Source of the DNA: Lachnoanaerobaculum sanguinis
GTDB taxonomy: Bacteria; Bacillota; Clostridia; Lachnospirales; Lachnospiraceae
Length of the DNA: 64,000 nucleotides
Direction: 5' to 3'
NCBI RefSeq assembly: GCF_033242365.1
Contig: NZ_BTHK01000005.1
Coordinates: 62,001 to 126,000 of the forward strand
Part shown: positions 9,488 to 16,165 of the stretch, piece by piece
Numbering within the stretch: position 1 is the first letter of the stretch
Layout: each line of letters starts with the position of its first letter
The notes under the pieces: generated by a model
What the model was told of the DNA's origin: nothing
What the model saw: the letters and a program-made list of their open reading frames with translations, nothing else
The model's database searches: none
Translations under genes and position numbers: made by a program

Positions 9488-10040
9488 TGCTGTAGGTTTG
9501 TCTGCTCTTATAGCTTTGATAGTTGTATTCTTTGTAACAGGTGCCAAGAAAGAGTATGCTGTAAAAGACGGTACAAGACTTATGGACAATGTAGGTCCTG
9601 TAGGACTTTTGCCACAGGTTTTGGCGGCTCTCGGTGCAGTATTTACTGCAGCAGGGGTCGGTGAGGTTATAGCAAAGGGTATTGAGACAATTATTCCTGA
9701 TAACAACAGAATTATTGCTGTTATTGTATATTGTCTTGCAATGGCACTTTTTACAGCAATTATGGGAAACGGTTTTGCGGCATTCTCTGTTATTACAGTG
9801 GGTATCGGTATTCCATTCCTTATCAACCAGGGTGCAAATCCTTTAGTAGTAGGTGCTATGGGACTCACAGCAGGATATTGCGGTACTTTGATGACACCTA
9901 TGGCTGCAAACTTCAATATTATGCCGGCTGCGCTTCTTGAGACTAAGAACAAGTATGGAATAATAAAGATGCAATTGCCTTTTGCAATTGTTATGTTAGT
10001 TACTCACATCGTATTGATGTATATATGTGCTTTTAGATAA
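9447..10040 (+). pseudogene. DUF979-family 5-oxoproline transporter subunit, N-terminally truncated
   Basis: The open frame begins at 9447 inside the aminopeptidase-like gene, but recognisable DUF979 sequence starts only at about 9485 (NNAVGLSALIALIVVFF). It continues to a normal C-terminus through VGPVGLLPQVLAALGAVFTA and GYCGTLMTPMAANFNIMPAA. Roughly the first hundred residues of the family, and the DUF969 partner gene that usually precedes it, are missing. DUF969/DUF979 pairs are associated with 5-oxoproline (pyroglutamate) uptake, which fits the intact pyroglutamyl peptidase gene 19 bp downstream. Any product would lack the first membrane helices and a proper start, so it is probably non-functional. 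An assembly join is an alternative explanation. Confidence 0.7.
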
Positions 10041-10059
10041 GCATTTGAAAGGATAAAAT

Positions 10060-10707
10060 ATGAAATTATTATTGACGGCTTTTGATCCGTTCGGTGGTGA
10101 TGCTGTAAATCCTGCGCTTGAGGCAGTGAAGCTTGTAGCTGATAAAATCGGAAGATTTGATATCGTAAAGCTGGAAGTACCTACCGTATTCAGAAAGTCA
10201 ATAGATACAGTGGCAAAGGCTATTGAGGAAGAAAAACCTGATGTAGTTCTTTGTATAGGACAGGCAGGTGGAAGATTTGAGATAACACCTGAGAGAGTTG
10301 CTATAAATGTGGATGATGCCAGAATAAAGGACAATGAGGGCAATCAGCCTATAGATACAAAGATTTTTGAAGACGGAGAGAATGCTTATTTTACCACACT
10401 TCCTATAAAGGCGATGGTAGAAGCAATCAGAGAGGCAAATCTTCCGGCTGCAGTATCTAATACGGCAGGAACCTTTGTATGTAATCATTTGATGTATGGT
10501 GTACTCTATACATTGGCAAAGAAATATCCTCATATAAAGGGTGGATTTACACATGTTCCTTTTATACCTGCACAGGTAGCAAGAAGAACACCTGTGGCTC
10601 CTTATATGGCACTCGAGGACATAAAGAGAGGACTTGAAGCCGCAATAGCCGCGATTGATAAAAATTTAGATGCGGATATAAATGTAAACGGCGGTAAAGA
10701 GTTTTAA
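10060..10707 (+). CDS. pcp: Pyrrolidone-carboxylate peptidase (pyroglutamyl peptidase I)
   Basis: A 215-residue cytoplasmic cysteine peptidase that removes N-terminal pyroglutamate from peptides. The catalytic triad is intact: Glu 78 in GRFEITPERVAIN, Cys 141 in TAGTFVCNHLMYG and His 165 in GGFTHVPFIP. Length is standard. It follows the truncated DUF979 gene by 19 bp with AAAGGA before the ATG, so it was the last gene of a pyroglutamate uptake/peptide operon. Its promoter may now be that of the upstream fused genes or of the pectin operon. A terminator follows. Confidence 0.95.
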   Translation: MKLLLTAFDPFGGDAVNPALEAVKLVADKIGRFDIVKLEVPTVFRKSIDTVAKAIEEEKPDVVLCIGQAGGRFEITPERVAINVDDARIKDNEGNQPIDTKIFEDGENAYFTTLPIKAMVEAIREANLPAAVSNTAGTFVCNHLMYGVLYTLAKKYPHIKGGFTHVPFIPAQVARRTPVAPYMALEDIKRGLEAAIAAIDKNLDADINVNGGKEF

Positions 10708-10717
10708 TAAGTTTAAT

Positions 10718-10753
10718 AAAAACCTGTTTCGAGAAAACGAGGCAGGTTTTTTT
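10718..10753 (+). terminator. Rho-independent terminator after pcp
   Basis: AACCTG (10721-10726) pairs with CAGGTT (10743-10748), extended by flanking A/T pairs, and runs into seven T residues ending at 10753. It closes the pcp transcript. Confidence 0.85.
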
Positions 10754-10797
10754 AATCCAAAAAAATTGTGTAAAATAAATTTGTAAAATTAACAATT

Positions 10798-10827
10798 GTT
10801 ACAGAAAAATATATAAAAAAATACTAT
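10798..10827 (+). promoter_or_regulatory. Candidate promoter of the cupin-hemerythrin operon
   Basis: GTTACA at 10798-10803 and TACTAT at 10822-10827 are separated by 18 bp in an A-rich tract, about 50 bp before the cupin start. Read by eye; the -10 element is imperfect. Confidence 0.4.
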
Positions 10828-10876
10828 ACTGAAAGAGTAATGAAGGTTAAAGCTTTTTACCATAAAGGAGAAGAAT

Positions 10877-11221
10877 ATGGATAAGTTTTTAAAGAATATA
10901 AATCATGAAGAAGTTTTAAAGTTGGCTGATTTGGCTCAGGCAACAGACGGACAGGTGGTTTCAAAGACTCTGGCACAGAACAAGTATGTCAGCATTACAG
11001 TTTTCGCATTCTCAAAGGGTGAGGAGATTTCAACTCATGAGTCTGACGGAGATGCTTTGGTTACAGTGCTTGAGGGAACAGGAAAGTTTATTGTAGACGG
11101 AAAAGAATATATATTAAATGCGGGAGAGAGCGTAGTGATGCCGGCAAGAAAGCCGCATTCAGTTCATGCAATTGAGAGCTTTAAGATGCAGCTTACTGTA
11201 GTTTTTCCGTTAGAAAGATAA
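10877..11221 (+). CDS. Small cupin-domain protein
   Basis: A single-domain cupin of 114 residues. The two cupin motifs are visible: a first motif around GEEISTHESDGDALVTVLEG and a second around GESVVMPARKPHSVHAI. Histidines in both motifs could hold a metal. Small cupins of this type act as sensors, isomerases or dioxygenase-like proteins; no substrate can be assigned. The start ATG 10877 has AAGGAG six bases upstream. It is followed at 26 bp by an uncharacterised gene and then a hemerythrin, without a terminator, suggesting an operon concerned with oxygen or redox stress (inference). Confidence 0.85.
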   Translation: MDKFLKNINHEEVLKLADLAQATDGQVVSKTLAQNKYVSITVFAFSKGEEISTHESDGDALVTVLEGTGKFIVDGKEYILNAGESVVMPARKPHSVHAIESFKMQLTVVFPLER

Positions 11222-11247
11222 AATAAATTAAGTAAAGGAATAAAGAT

Positions 11248-11856
11248 ATGAGTGCAATACTGGGTCCAATACATCATTGGCTTTTTAGAAAGATAAAGAT
11301 ACAAAACGATTTAACAAATGCTTTAATAGCAACAGCAAAGGATAAGGGCTTGAATGTATCGGCTCTTGCCGATATAGATGAGAAGTTCGGTTCACTTCCT
11401 GAGGGCGATCTTGGAAATATAATTGATCCGACAAATATACATGGTTGGTTACAGGATAAGATAGCCATAGTAGAGAGAAGACTTGCATATGTTGCAAAGA
11501 ATCTTACAGATGGCAATGCTGATGCAATCGGTATTATCTGTGAGTGTGCAAGAGCTTTCGGCAAGGAAAATGCTATTGAAAGCGGAGCTTCACCTGTTGA
11601 CGGTTTTGAGTATTATGAGAATACATTTGTAAGCGGAATGCCATGCGACGGTGTAAATATGGTTGTGAATGAGGACAGTGATGAGCTTATGTGGCAGGAA
11701 ACTGTAGATATTCACAAGCAGTACTGGGATGAAGTAGGTGCAAATGTAGCACTGTTTTATGAAATAAGAAATGCCATGATTGAAGGCGTGTTTGACGGTA
11801 GCGGTCTGACATATTATGCTTTGGGAAATGGCTCATATAAGTTGGTAAGGGAGTAA
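11248..11856 (+). CDS. Conserved protein of unknown function, next to hemerythrin
   Basis: A 202-residue soluble protein I cannot assign to a named family. It opens with MSAILGPIHHWLFRKIKIQN, including a His pair, has an acidic middle, and a segment EYYENTFVSGMPCDGVNMVV containing a cysteine. A helix-rich N-terminal region contains WLQDKIAIVERRLAYVAKN. No signal peptide or membrane segment. The stop is separated from the hemerythrin start by one base, so the two are probably co-translated and functionally linked. A redox or metal-cofactor role is possible from context and from the His/Cys positions, but this is inference. Confidence 0.7.
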   Translation: MSAILGPIHHWLFRKIKIQNDLTNALIATAKDKGLNVSALADIDEKFGSLPEGDLGNIIDPTNIHGWLQDKIAIVERRLAYVAKNLTDGNADAIGIICECARAFGKENAIESGASPVDGFEYYENTFVSGMPCDGVNMVVNEDSDELMWQETVDIHKQYWDEVGANVALFYEIRNAMIEGVFDGSGLTYYALGNGSYKLVRE

Positions 11857-11857
11857 T

Positions 11858-12421
11858 ATGTACGGAATAGAAATTTTAGTAGATGAACACAAGAATATAG
11901 TAGAGTTTTGCAAGAGCATGAAGTCTATGTGCTGCTCAATCATAGAGGGAAATGAAGTAGATGCGAAGCTCGTAAAAGAATGCGTGGCTTTCGGTAAGAC
12001 ATATGCGGACCACCTTCATCACGGAAAGGAAGAGAAGATCCTTTTCAAAATAATGCTTGAAAAGCTGGGTCCTGTAGCAGATAAACTTATCAGAAACGGT
12101 ATGCTTGTAGAGCATGACCTTGGAAGACTTCATATGAACGAGCTTTTAGAAGCTGTCGACAGATATGAAAAAGATCCGTCCACGTTAAATAAGCTCGATA
12201 TAATTACAAATGCTGCCGGATATGCTACACTTCTTAACAGACATATAGGAAAAGAGGATGAAGTAGTATATACATTTGCCGAGAGAGCTTTATCGGCTGA
12301 GGACAAAGAGAGAGTCGATGCAGAAACTAAAGAGTTTGATGAAGATCCTGAGAATAAAGCAAATGTGGCTAAATACCTTGAGTGGTTTGAAAGCTTCAGA
12401 GCAAAATATCCTGCAAGATAA
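11858..12421 (+). CDS. Hemerythrin HHE-domain protein
   Basis: A 187-residue four-helix protein with the spaced His/Glu ligands of a hemerythrin-like di-iron site: His 11 on helix one, His 52/54/55 with Glu 58 on helix two, His 86 and His 92 on helix three, and HIGKEDE (His 129, Glu 133) on helix four. Such proteins bind O2 or NO, or store iron for repair of iron clusters; in anaerobes they are usually linked to oxygen defence. Third gene of the cupin-unknown-hemerythrin operon, with a terminator following. Confidence 0.88.
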   Translation: MYGIEILVDEHKNIVEFCKSMKSMCCSIIEGNEVDAKLVKECVAFGKTYADHLHHGKEEKILFKIMLEKLGPVADKLIRNGMLVEHDLGRLHMNELLEAVDRYEKDPSTLNKLDIITNAAGYATLLNRHIGKEDEVVYTFAERALSAEDKERVDAETKEFDEDPENKANVAKYLEWFESFRAKYPAR

Positions 12422-12443
12422 TAAATAAATGTATTATAGAATT

Positions 12444-12494
12444 AAGAAGAACATTTTGATCTTTATTTAAGTGAAAGCTGTTCTTCTTATTTTT
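12444..12494 (+). terminator. Rho-independent terminator after the hemerythrin gene
   Basis: AAGAAGAAC at 12444-12452 is matched by GTTCTTCTT at 12480-12488, followed by a T-rich tail. The loop is 27 bases and mostly A/T. Confidence 0.75.
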
Positions 12495-12515
12495 CGTTTT
12501 TAAGATAGGGAAAAT

Positions 12516-13154
12516 ATGAAGAGAGAGATTTTAGAGAGAATAGAAGAATTAGGTGGAAATATATCATCGGTAGCAGGAAAGTCATTAGCCGAGGATTTAT
12601 GCAGTATTACATTTGATACAGTTTTATATAGAAAGAATGTTGATACACCTTGGTCCAATGCAGATGATGAGGAACCTATTGAAGGATTAGGAGATTTTGT
12701 TGATGAAAATATAGAATTATACAAAAAAGATAAAGATGTTTTTTTCAACAGATTATATGAAAAATATTTTATTTTAACAGAAGAAGCTTACGGACAGTAT
12801 TTCTGGAGTGGTGAAATGTTTACTCCTTTTAAGGAAGGCAGTACGGATTTTGAAGAATGGAATGATTTCTTCAATGATTATTTGCACTCATTTAAAGAAA
12901 TCTTTGATGTAACTGATAATAAGGATCCGGATTTTGTTCAGCTATTTTATGGATATGGATATCCTGACTGTATTTATGTTGTAAGCCAAGATGTAAACTC
13001 TGAAAATCCAACCGTATTTGGGACTGATCATGAGGAATGGTTTATAGAAGTTGATGTTGAAGGTGATTTGGAAAAATATTTACAAAGATTCTGGACAAAA
13101 AAAGAGTTAAGAGAATATATGGAACATAGAATGGATTTATGGATACAAGGCTAA
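12516..13154 (+). CDS. Hypothetical acidic protein, possibly immunity-like
   Basis: A 212-residue, strongly acidic, aromatic-rich soluble protein beginning MKREILERIEELGGN. I do not recognise a family. Features are many Asp/Glu residues, paired aromatics (YGQYFWSGEMFTPF, EEWFIEVDVEG) and no signal peptide or membrane segment. Stand-alone acidic proteins of this size are often immunity proteins of contact-toxin systems (SUKH-type and others), but no toxin gene is visible next to it, so that is only a guess. Leucine is mostly TTA/TTG here, unlike the CTT-rich neighbours, and it lies next to other accessory genes, so recent transfer is plausible. A weak AGGGA lies before the ATG. Confidence 0.65.
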   Translation: MKREILERIEELGGNISSVAGKSLAEDLCSITFDTVLYRKNVDTPWSNADDEEPIEGLGDFVDENIELYKKDKDVFFNRLYEKYFILTEEAYGQYFWSGEMFTPFKEGSTDFEEWNDFFNDYLHSFKEIFDVTDNKDPDFVQLFYGYGYPDCIYVVSQDVNSENPTVFGTDHEEWFIEVDVEGDLEKYLQRFWTKKELREYMEHRMDLWIQG

Positions 13155-13483
13155 ATGGACGAAACATTTAAGAAAAAATTAGTAAACCACCGGCTAATCA
13201 TGTGGTTTATTGTTTTGTCATATAAGACCTCATTACACAAGCTATAATCTAAAGAATAATGAGAAAATACCTGCCCAGATAATGATAATACTTGTTTTTC
13301 AAGAATAAGAGACAAGATTTATAATGTAAACTTTTTTATTACAAGGTTAAAAACAGATATAATAAAAACGCAAAATGCTATATAAAACATTAAAGTTGTT
13401 ATATAATGCGATTATTACAACAATTAATAATGTCGTTAATAGGTATACATATAACAGTATAGTTGTTTAGAGGAGATGATGAG
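13155..13483 (+). other. 329-bp intergenic region
   Basis: Contains the terminator listed separately at its left end, an AT-rich stretch with no credible reading frame, and a TATAAT at 13402-13407 about 80 bp before the acetyltransferase start that may be its -10 element. No good -35 box is seen at the right distance. Nothing else was recognised. Confidence 0.5.
13183..13216 (+). terminator. Terminator after the hypothetical acidic protein gene
   Basis: TAAACCAC (13183-13190) pairs with GTGGTTTA (13202-13209) around an 11-base loop; a T-rich tail follows (TTGTTTT). Confidence 0.75.
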
Positions 13484-14032
13484 TTGAAATATTATAAAAA
13501 AATAAGACTTGCAAACAATACGCTTTGTATTATAAGGAATGCAACAATTACCGATGCCAAGGGAGTGCTTGAGAATACAAAGATTATCCGTGAGGAAACA
13601 GACTTCCTCCTTTCTTATCCGGATGAAATAAATTTTAGTGTTGAGGAAAAAGAGAAATTCCTTGAAGATAAAGAAAACAGCCCTTGTGAGATACAAATTT
13701 GTGCGCTTGTTGATGATAGAATTGTAGGTTTAGCAGGAATTTCTTCGGTTGGCTCAAAAGACAAGGTAAAGCATCGTGCAGAGTTCGGGATAAGTATTGA
13801 AAAAGCATATCATGGAAAAGGCATAGGCACTGCATTAACAAAGGCATGTATTGAATGCGCAAAAACTGCCGGCTATAGACAATTGGAACTTGAAGTGGTT
13901 GCTGAAAATAAAAATGCGATTGCACTTTATAAAAAATTTGGATTCAAGGAAATTGGTTGTAATCCGAGAGGATTTTGTTCTCGTTATACCGGATGGCAGG
14001 AACTTATATCCATGTTATTGGTGTTGGATTAA
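13484..14032 (+). CDS. GNAT family N-acetyltransferase
   Basis: A GCN5-related acetyltransferase of 182 residues. The acetyl-CoA binding loop is visible as EKAYHGKGIGTALTKACIEC, followed by LELEVVAENKNAIALYKKFG, the usual fourth conserved segment. TTG at 13484 is chosen as the start because AGAGGAG lies eight bases upstream; the frame extends upstream to 13463 without an RBS. The substrate is unknown; the closest general type is the RimJ/RimL or antibiotic-acetylating group. The gene ends 67 bp before the left end of the insertion sequence and sits in an accessory stretch. Confidence 0.85.
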   Translation: MKYYKKIRLANNTLCIIRNATITDAKGVLENTKIIREETDFLLSYPDEINFSVEEKEKFLEDKENSPCEIQICALVDDRIVGLAGISSVGSKDKVKHRAEFGISIEKAYHGKGIGTALTKACIECAKTAGYRQLELEVVAENKNAIALYKKFGFKEIGCNPRGFCSRYTGWQELISMLLVLD

Positions 14033-14099
14033 ATATTGGGGTGTATTTGAAAAGATATATTAGATAACTAATGTTCACCTGATTAAATAACTATAAAAA

Positions 14100-14115
14100 G
14101 GGGCTGTCGGGAAAT
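14100..14115 (+). repeat. Left terminal inverted repeat of the insertion sequence
   Basis: GGGGCTGTCGGGAAAT, a perfect inverted match of the right end at 16144-16159. Confidence 0.92.
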
Positions 14116-14131
14116 GGCAGTCATAAAAGAG

Positions 14132-14175
14132 GGAGGAGTGACTTAAAATGAGTCACTCCTCCTTAAGTTTTTACA
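14132..14175 (+). terminator. Strong hairpin inside the left end of the IS, probably an inward transcription block
   Basis: GGAGGAGTGACT (14132-14143) pairs perfectly with AGTCACTCCTCC (14151-14162) around a seven-base loop, followed by TTAAGTTTTT. A second stem, AAAGATGG (14181-14188) with CCATCTTT (14199-14206), follows closely. Such stems near IS ends stop read-through from neighbouring genes and keep transposase levels low. Confidence 0.75.
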
Positions 14176-14210
14176 TAAAAAAAGATGGCTAACGATAACC
14201 ATCTTTCTCC

Positions 14211-14231
14211 GTTACATGTTATAATGTAACT
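14211..14231 (+). promoter_or_regulatory. Transposase promoter -10 within a small inverted repeat; likely leaderless start
   Basis: GTTACAT (14211-14217) and ATGTAAC (14224-14230) form an inverted repeat enclosing TATAAT at 14220-14225. The ATG at 14232 is seven bases beyond TATAAT and has no Shine-Dalgarno, so transcription may start at the initiation codon itself. No good -35 is present. Confidence 0.45.
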
Positions 14232-15986
14232 ATGCTCACAGTTAATTATTATAACGACTTTTTTGAAATAGGTCAACAGAAAATCAACTTTAGTTTCTAT
14301 GAATTGAGTTTACCCGATGACGATCCGGTCTATACCCTAAAAAAAGTTATGGAGGATTTAGATTTTTCCGGACTGTTAGCCAATTGTTCGGATAAGGGAA
14401 GAACAGGGTACAATCCAATCATGATGTATGCAGTTATTACTTATGCAAATATGCGAGGAATTCGTTCTATTGATCGTATTGTAGATTTATGTGAAAGAGA
14501 TATTGCTTTTATCTGGCTTACTCAAGGGAGGAAGCCTAAAAGAGATGCATTTTATGATTTTAAAGGTAAGAAACTTACTTCAGATATTCTAGATGACTTA
14601 AACTATCAGTTTATGAGACGATTAAAAAAAGAAGGTTTTGTAACATTAAAAGAATTATTTATCGATGGAACAAAAATAGAAGCTAATGCCAATCGTTATA
14701 CTTTTGTATGGCGTGGAAGCATTAATTATCATCTTGCAGGTCTTCTGGATTCTATAGATAAGCTTTATTCAGACTATAACTCTTTTTTACAAGATAATGG
14801 ATTTGGTGAGAAGTACGAGCTTGGAAATGCACAGATGTTTGTGATTGACGGAATTGATAAAGTCAGAGATATTATTGAAAAGAACAGAAAAAGAAAGATT
14901 ACAAAACATAAAAAGCTATCTAATAACCGTATTATAGAGATTGATAACTGTTCGCCTATTGAAATACTTAAGCTTCAGAAAAATCTTATGGTTATTGCTG
15001 ACGGAGAAGGTATTGTATTTGTTAACGGAAATGGCAAGAGAAAGCCAAAACTCCAACAACTCTATGAAGAGCTTGAACATTGTGGACAGCGATTAATGCA
15101 CTATAAAGAATGCTTTGAGATTATGGGAAAAGATAGAAACAGCTACTCAAAAACTGATTTGGAAGCAACCTTTATGCGAATGAAGGAAGATCATATGCTG
15201 AACGGGCAGCTAAAGCCGGCATACAATGTACAGATAGCAGTAGAGAATTATTTTATTGTGCATGGTTATGTAAGTAATGATCGTACAGACTATAACACAC
15301 TGATTCCTGTCCTTGAAAAGCATAAGAAAGCATTTGGAGAAGTGCTTGAAGAAGTTACGGCAGATAGCGGCTATTGTAGTGAGAAAAACCTCTTATATCT
15401 GAAAGAAAATCAAATAGACAGTTATATAAAACTACAGGATCACGAAAAACGAAAAACAAGAGCATACAGTAAAGATATAGGTAAATACTACAACATGAAG
15501 ACAACAGTATTTGAGGATGAGCAAGTCTATATCTGTCATGACGGCCGTGAACTGAGACATATCAACACAGAAAAGAAAGAACAGAATGGTTATACACAAA
15601 CATATGAAGTATATGGATGTTCAGACTGTAGTGGATGTGAACATAAGTCTAAATGTTTATACAAGTATAATCCTGATAAAGATATTGATAAGAATAAAGT
15701 AATGAAGATCAATGAAGTATGGGAAGAGCTTCGAGAGAAGTCACATGCTAACATACAGAGTGAAAAAGGTATTCTGAAACGACAGATACGCTCTATTCAA
15801 ACAGAAGGTCATTTTGGAGATATTAAAGAGAATGAAGATTTCCGACGCTTTAACTATCGTACTTCAGATAAGGTTTATAAAGAATTTATGCTTTTTGCAA
15901 TAGGAAGAAATATAAATAAATATCATCGTTTTCTCTATGCCAAACTAAAGAAATTTGAAGGAAAACTACAGGAGAAAACAGCATAG
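14232..15986 (+). CDS. IS1182-family transposase, intact
   Basis: A 584-residue DDE transposase. The N-terminal part matches the DUF772-type region (GLLANCSDKGRTGYNPIMM, SIDRIVDLCERDIAFIWL). The catalytic core shows Asp 145 in LFIDGTKIEANANRYT, a second Asp in EEVTADSGYCSEKNLLYL, and a terminal Glu in QTEGHFGDIKENEDFRRFNY. There is a cysteine cluster near residues 465-477 (CSDCSGCEHKSKC). Length is normal and no frameshift is visible, so the element may be active. It starts at ATG 14232 without a ribosome binding site. A long perfect stem-loop terminates the transcript before the right end. Confidence 0.93.
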   Translation: MLTVNYYNDFFEIGQQKINFSFYELSLPDDDPVYTLKKVMEDLDFSGLLANCSDKGRTGYNPIMMYAVITYANMRGIRSIDRIVDLCERDIAFIWLTQGRKPKRDAFYDFKGKKLTSDILDDLNYQFMRRLKKEGFVTLKELFIDGTKIEANANRYTFVWRGSINYHLAGLLDSIDKLYSDYNSFLQDNGFGEKYELGNAQMFVIDGIDKVRDIIEKNRKRKITKHKKLSNNRIIEIDNCSPIEILKLQKNLMVIADGEGIVFVNGNGKRKPKLQQLYEELEHCGQRLMHYKECFEIMGKDRNSYSKTDLEATFMRMKEDHMLNGQLKPAYNVQIAVENYFIVHGYVSNDRTDYNTLIPVLEKHKKAFGEVLEEVTADSGYCSEKNLLYLKENQIDSYIKLQDHEKRKTRAYSKDIGKYYNMKTTVFEDEQVYICHDGRELRHINTEKKEQNGYTQTYEVYGCSDCSGCEHKSKCLYKYNPDKDIDKNKVMKINEVWEELREKSHANIQSEKGILKRQIRSIQTEGHFGDIKENEDFRRFNYRTSDKVYKEFMLFAIGRNINKYHRFLYAKLKKFEGKLQEKTA

Positions 15987-16058
15987 TAAAAAATGCAAAA
16001 GCAAAATTTCAGCCAAGGGGGTTTTATGCCCAAAAACAGACAGTATTATAGAAAAGTA

Positions 16059-16120
16059 AAATATCCTGACAAAGTCACAAAGCCAAAATGCCTTGTATTT
16101 GTCAGGATATTTCTATTTTG
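16059..16120 (+). terminator. Terminator of the transposase transcript inside the IS right end
   Basis: AAATATCCTGACAAA (16059-16073) is perfectly complementary to TTTGTCAGGATATTT (16098-16112), a 15-bp stem with a 24-base loop and a T-rich tail. It may also shield the element from transcription entering at the right end. Confidence 0.75.
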
Positions 16121-16143
16121 TTCTGTAGGGATTAAAATTCAGT

Positions 16144-16159
16144 ATTTCCCGACAGCCCC
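16144..16159 (-). repeat. Right terminal inverted repeat of the insertion sequence
   Basis: ATTTCCCGACAGCCCC, the exact reverse complement of the left end. Flanked on the right by AAAATTTT and the stop codon region of the next gene. Confidence 0.92.
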
Positions 16160-16165
16160 AAAATT

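Larger units (their letters stand above)
14100..16159 (+). mobile_element. IS1182-family insertion sequence, complete
   Basis: A 2060-bp element bounded by perfect 16-bp terminal inverted repeats (14100-14115 and 16144-16159) and carrying one intact transposase gene. Its length, single long DDE gene and hairpin-rich ends fit the IS1182 family. The left flank ends in AAAAA and the right flank begins AAAATTTT, so a short A-run target duplication (about 4 bp) is possible but cannot be proved. The right end lies six bases beyond the stop codon of the minus-strand wall-binding gene ending at 16166. Confidence 0.9.

Noticed and set aside
9389..9952. 187-codon minus-strand frame across the deletion junction
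   Set aside because: Antisense to the DUF979 remnant, with repetitive Ala/Ile/Pro composition typical of reverse frames of membrane protein genes.
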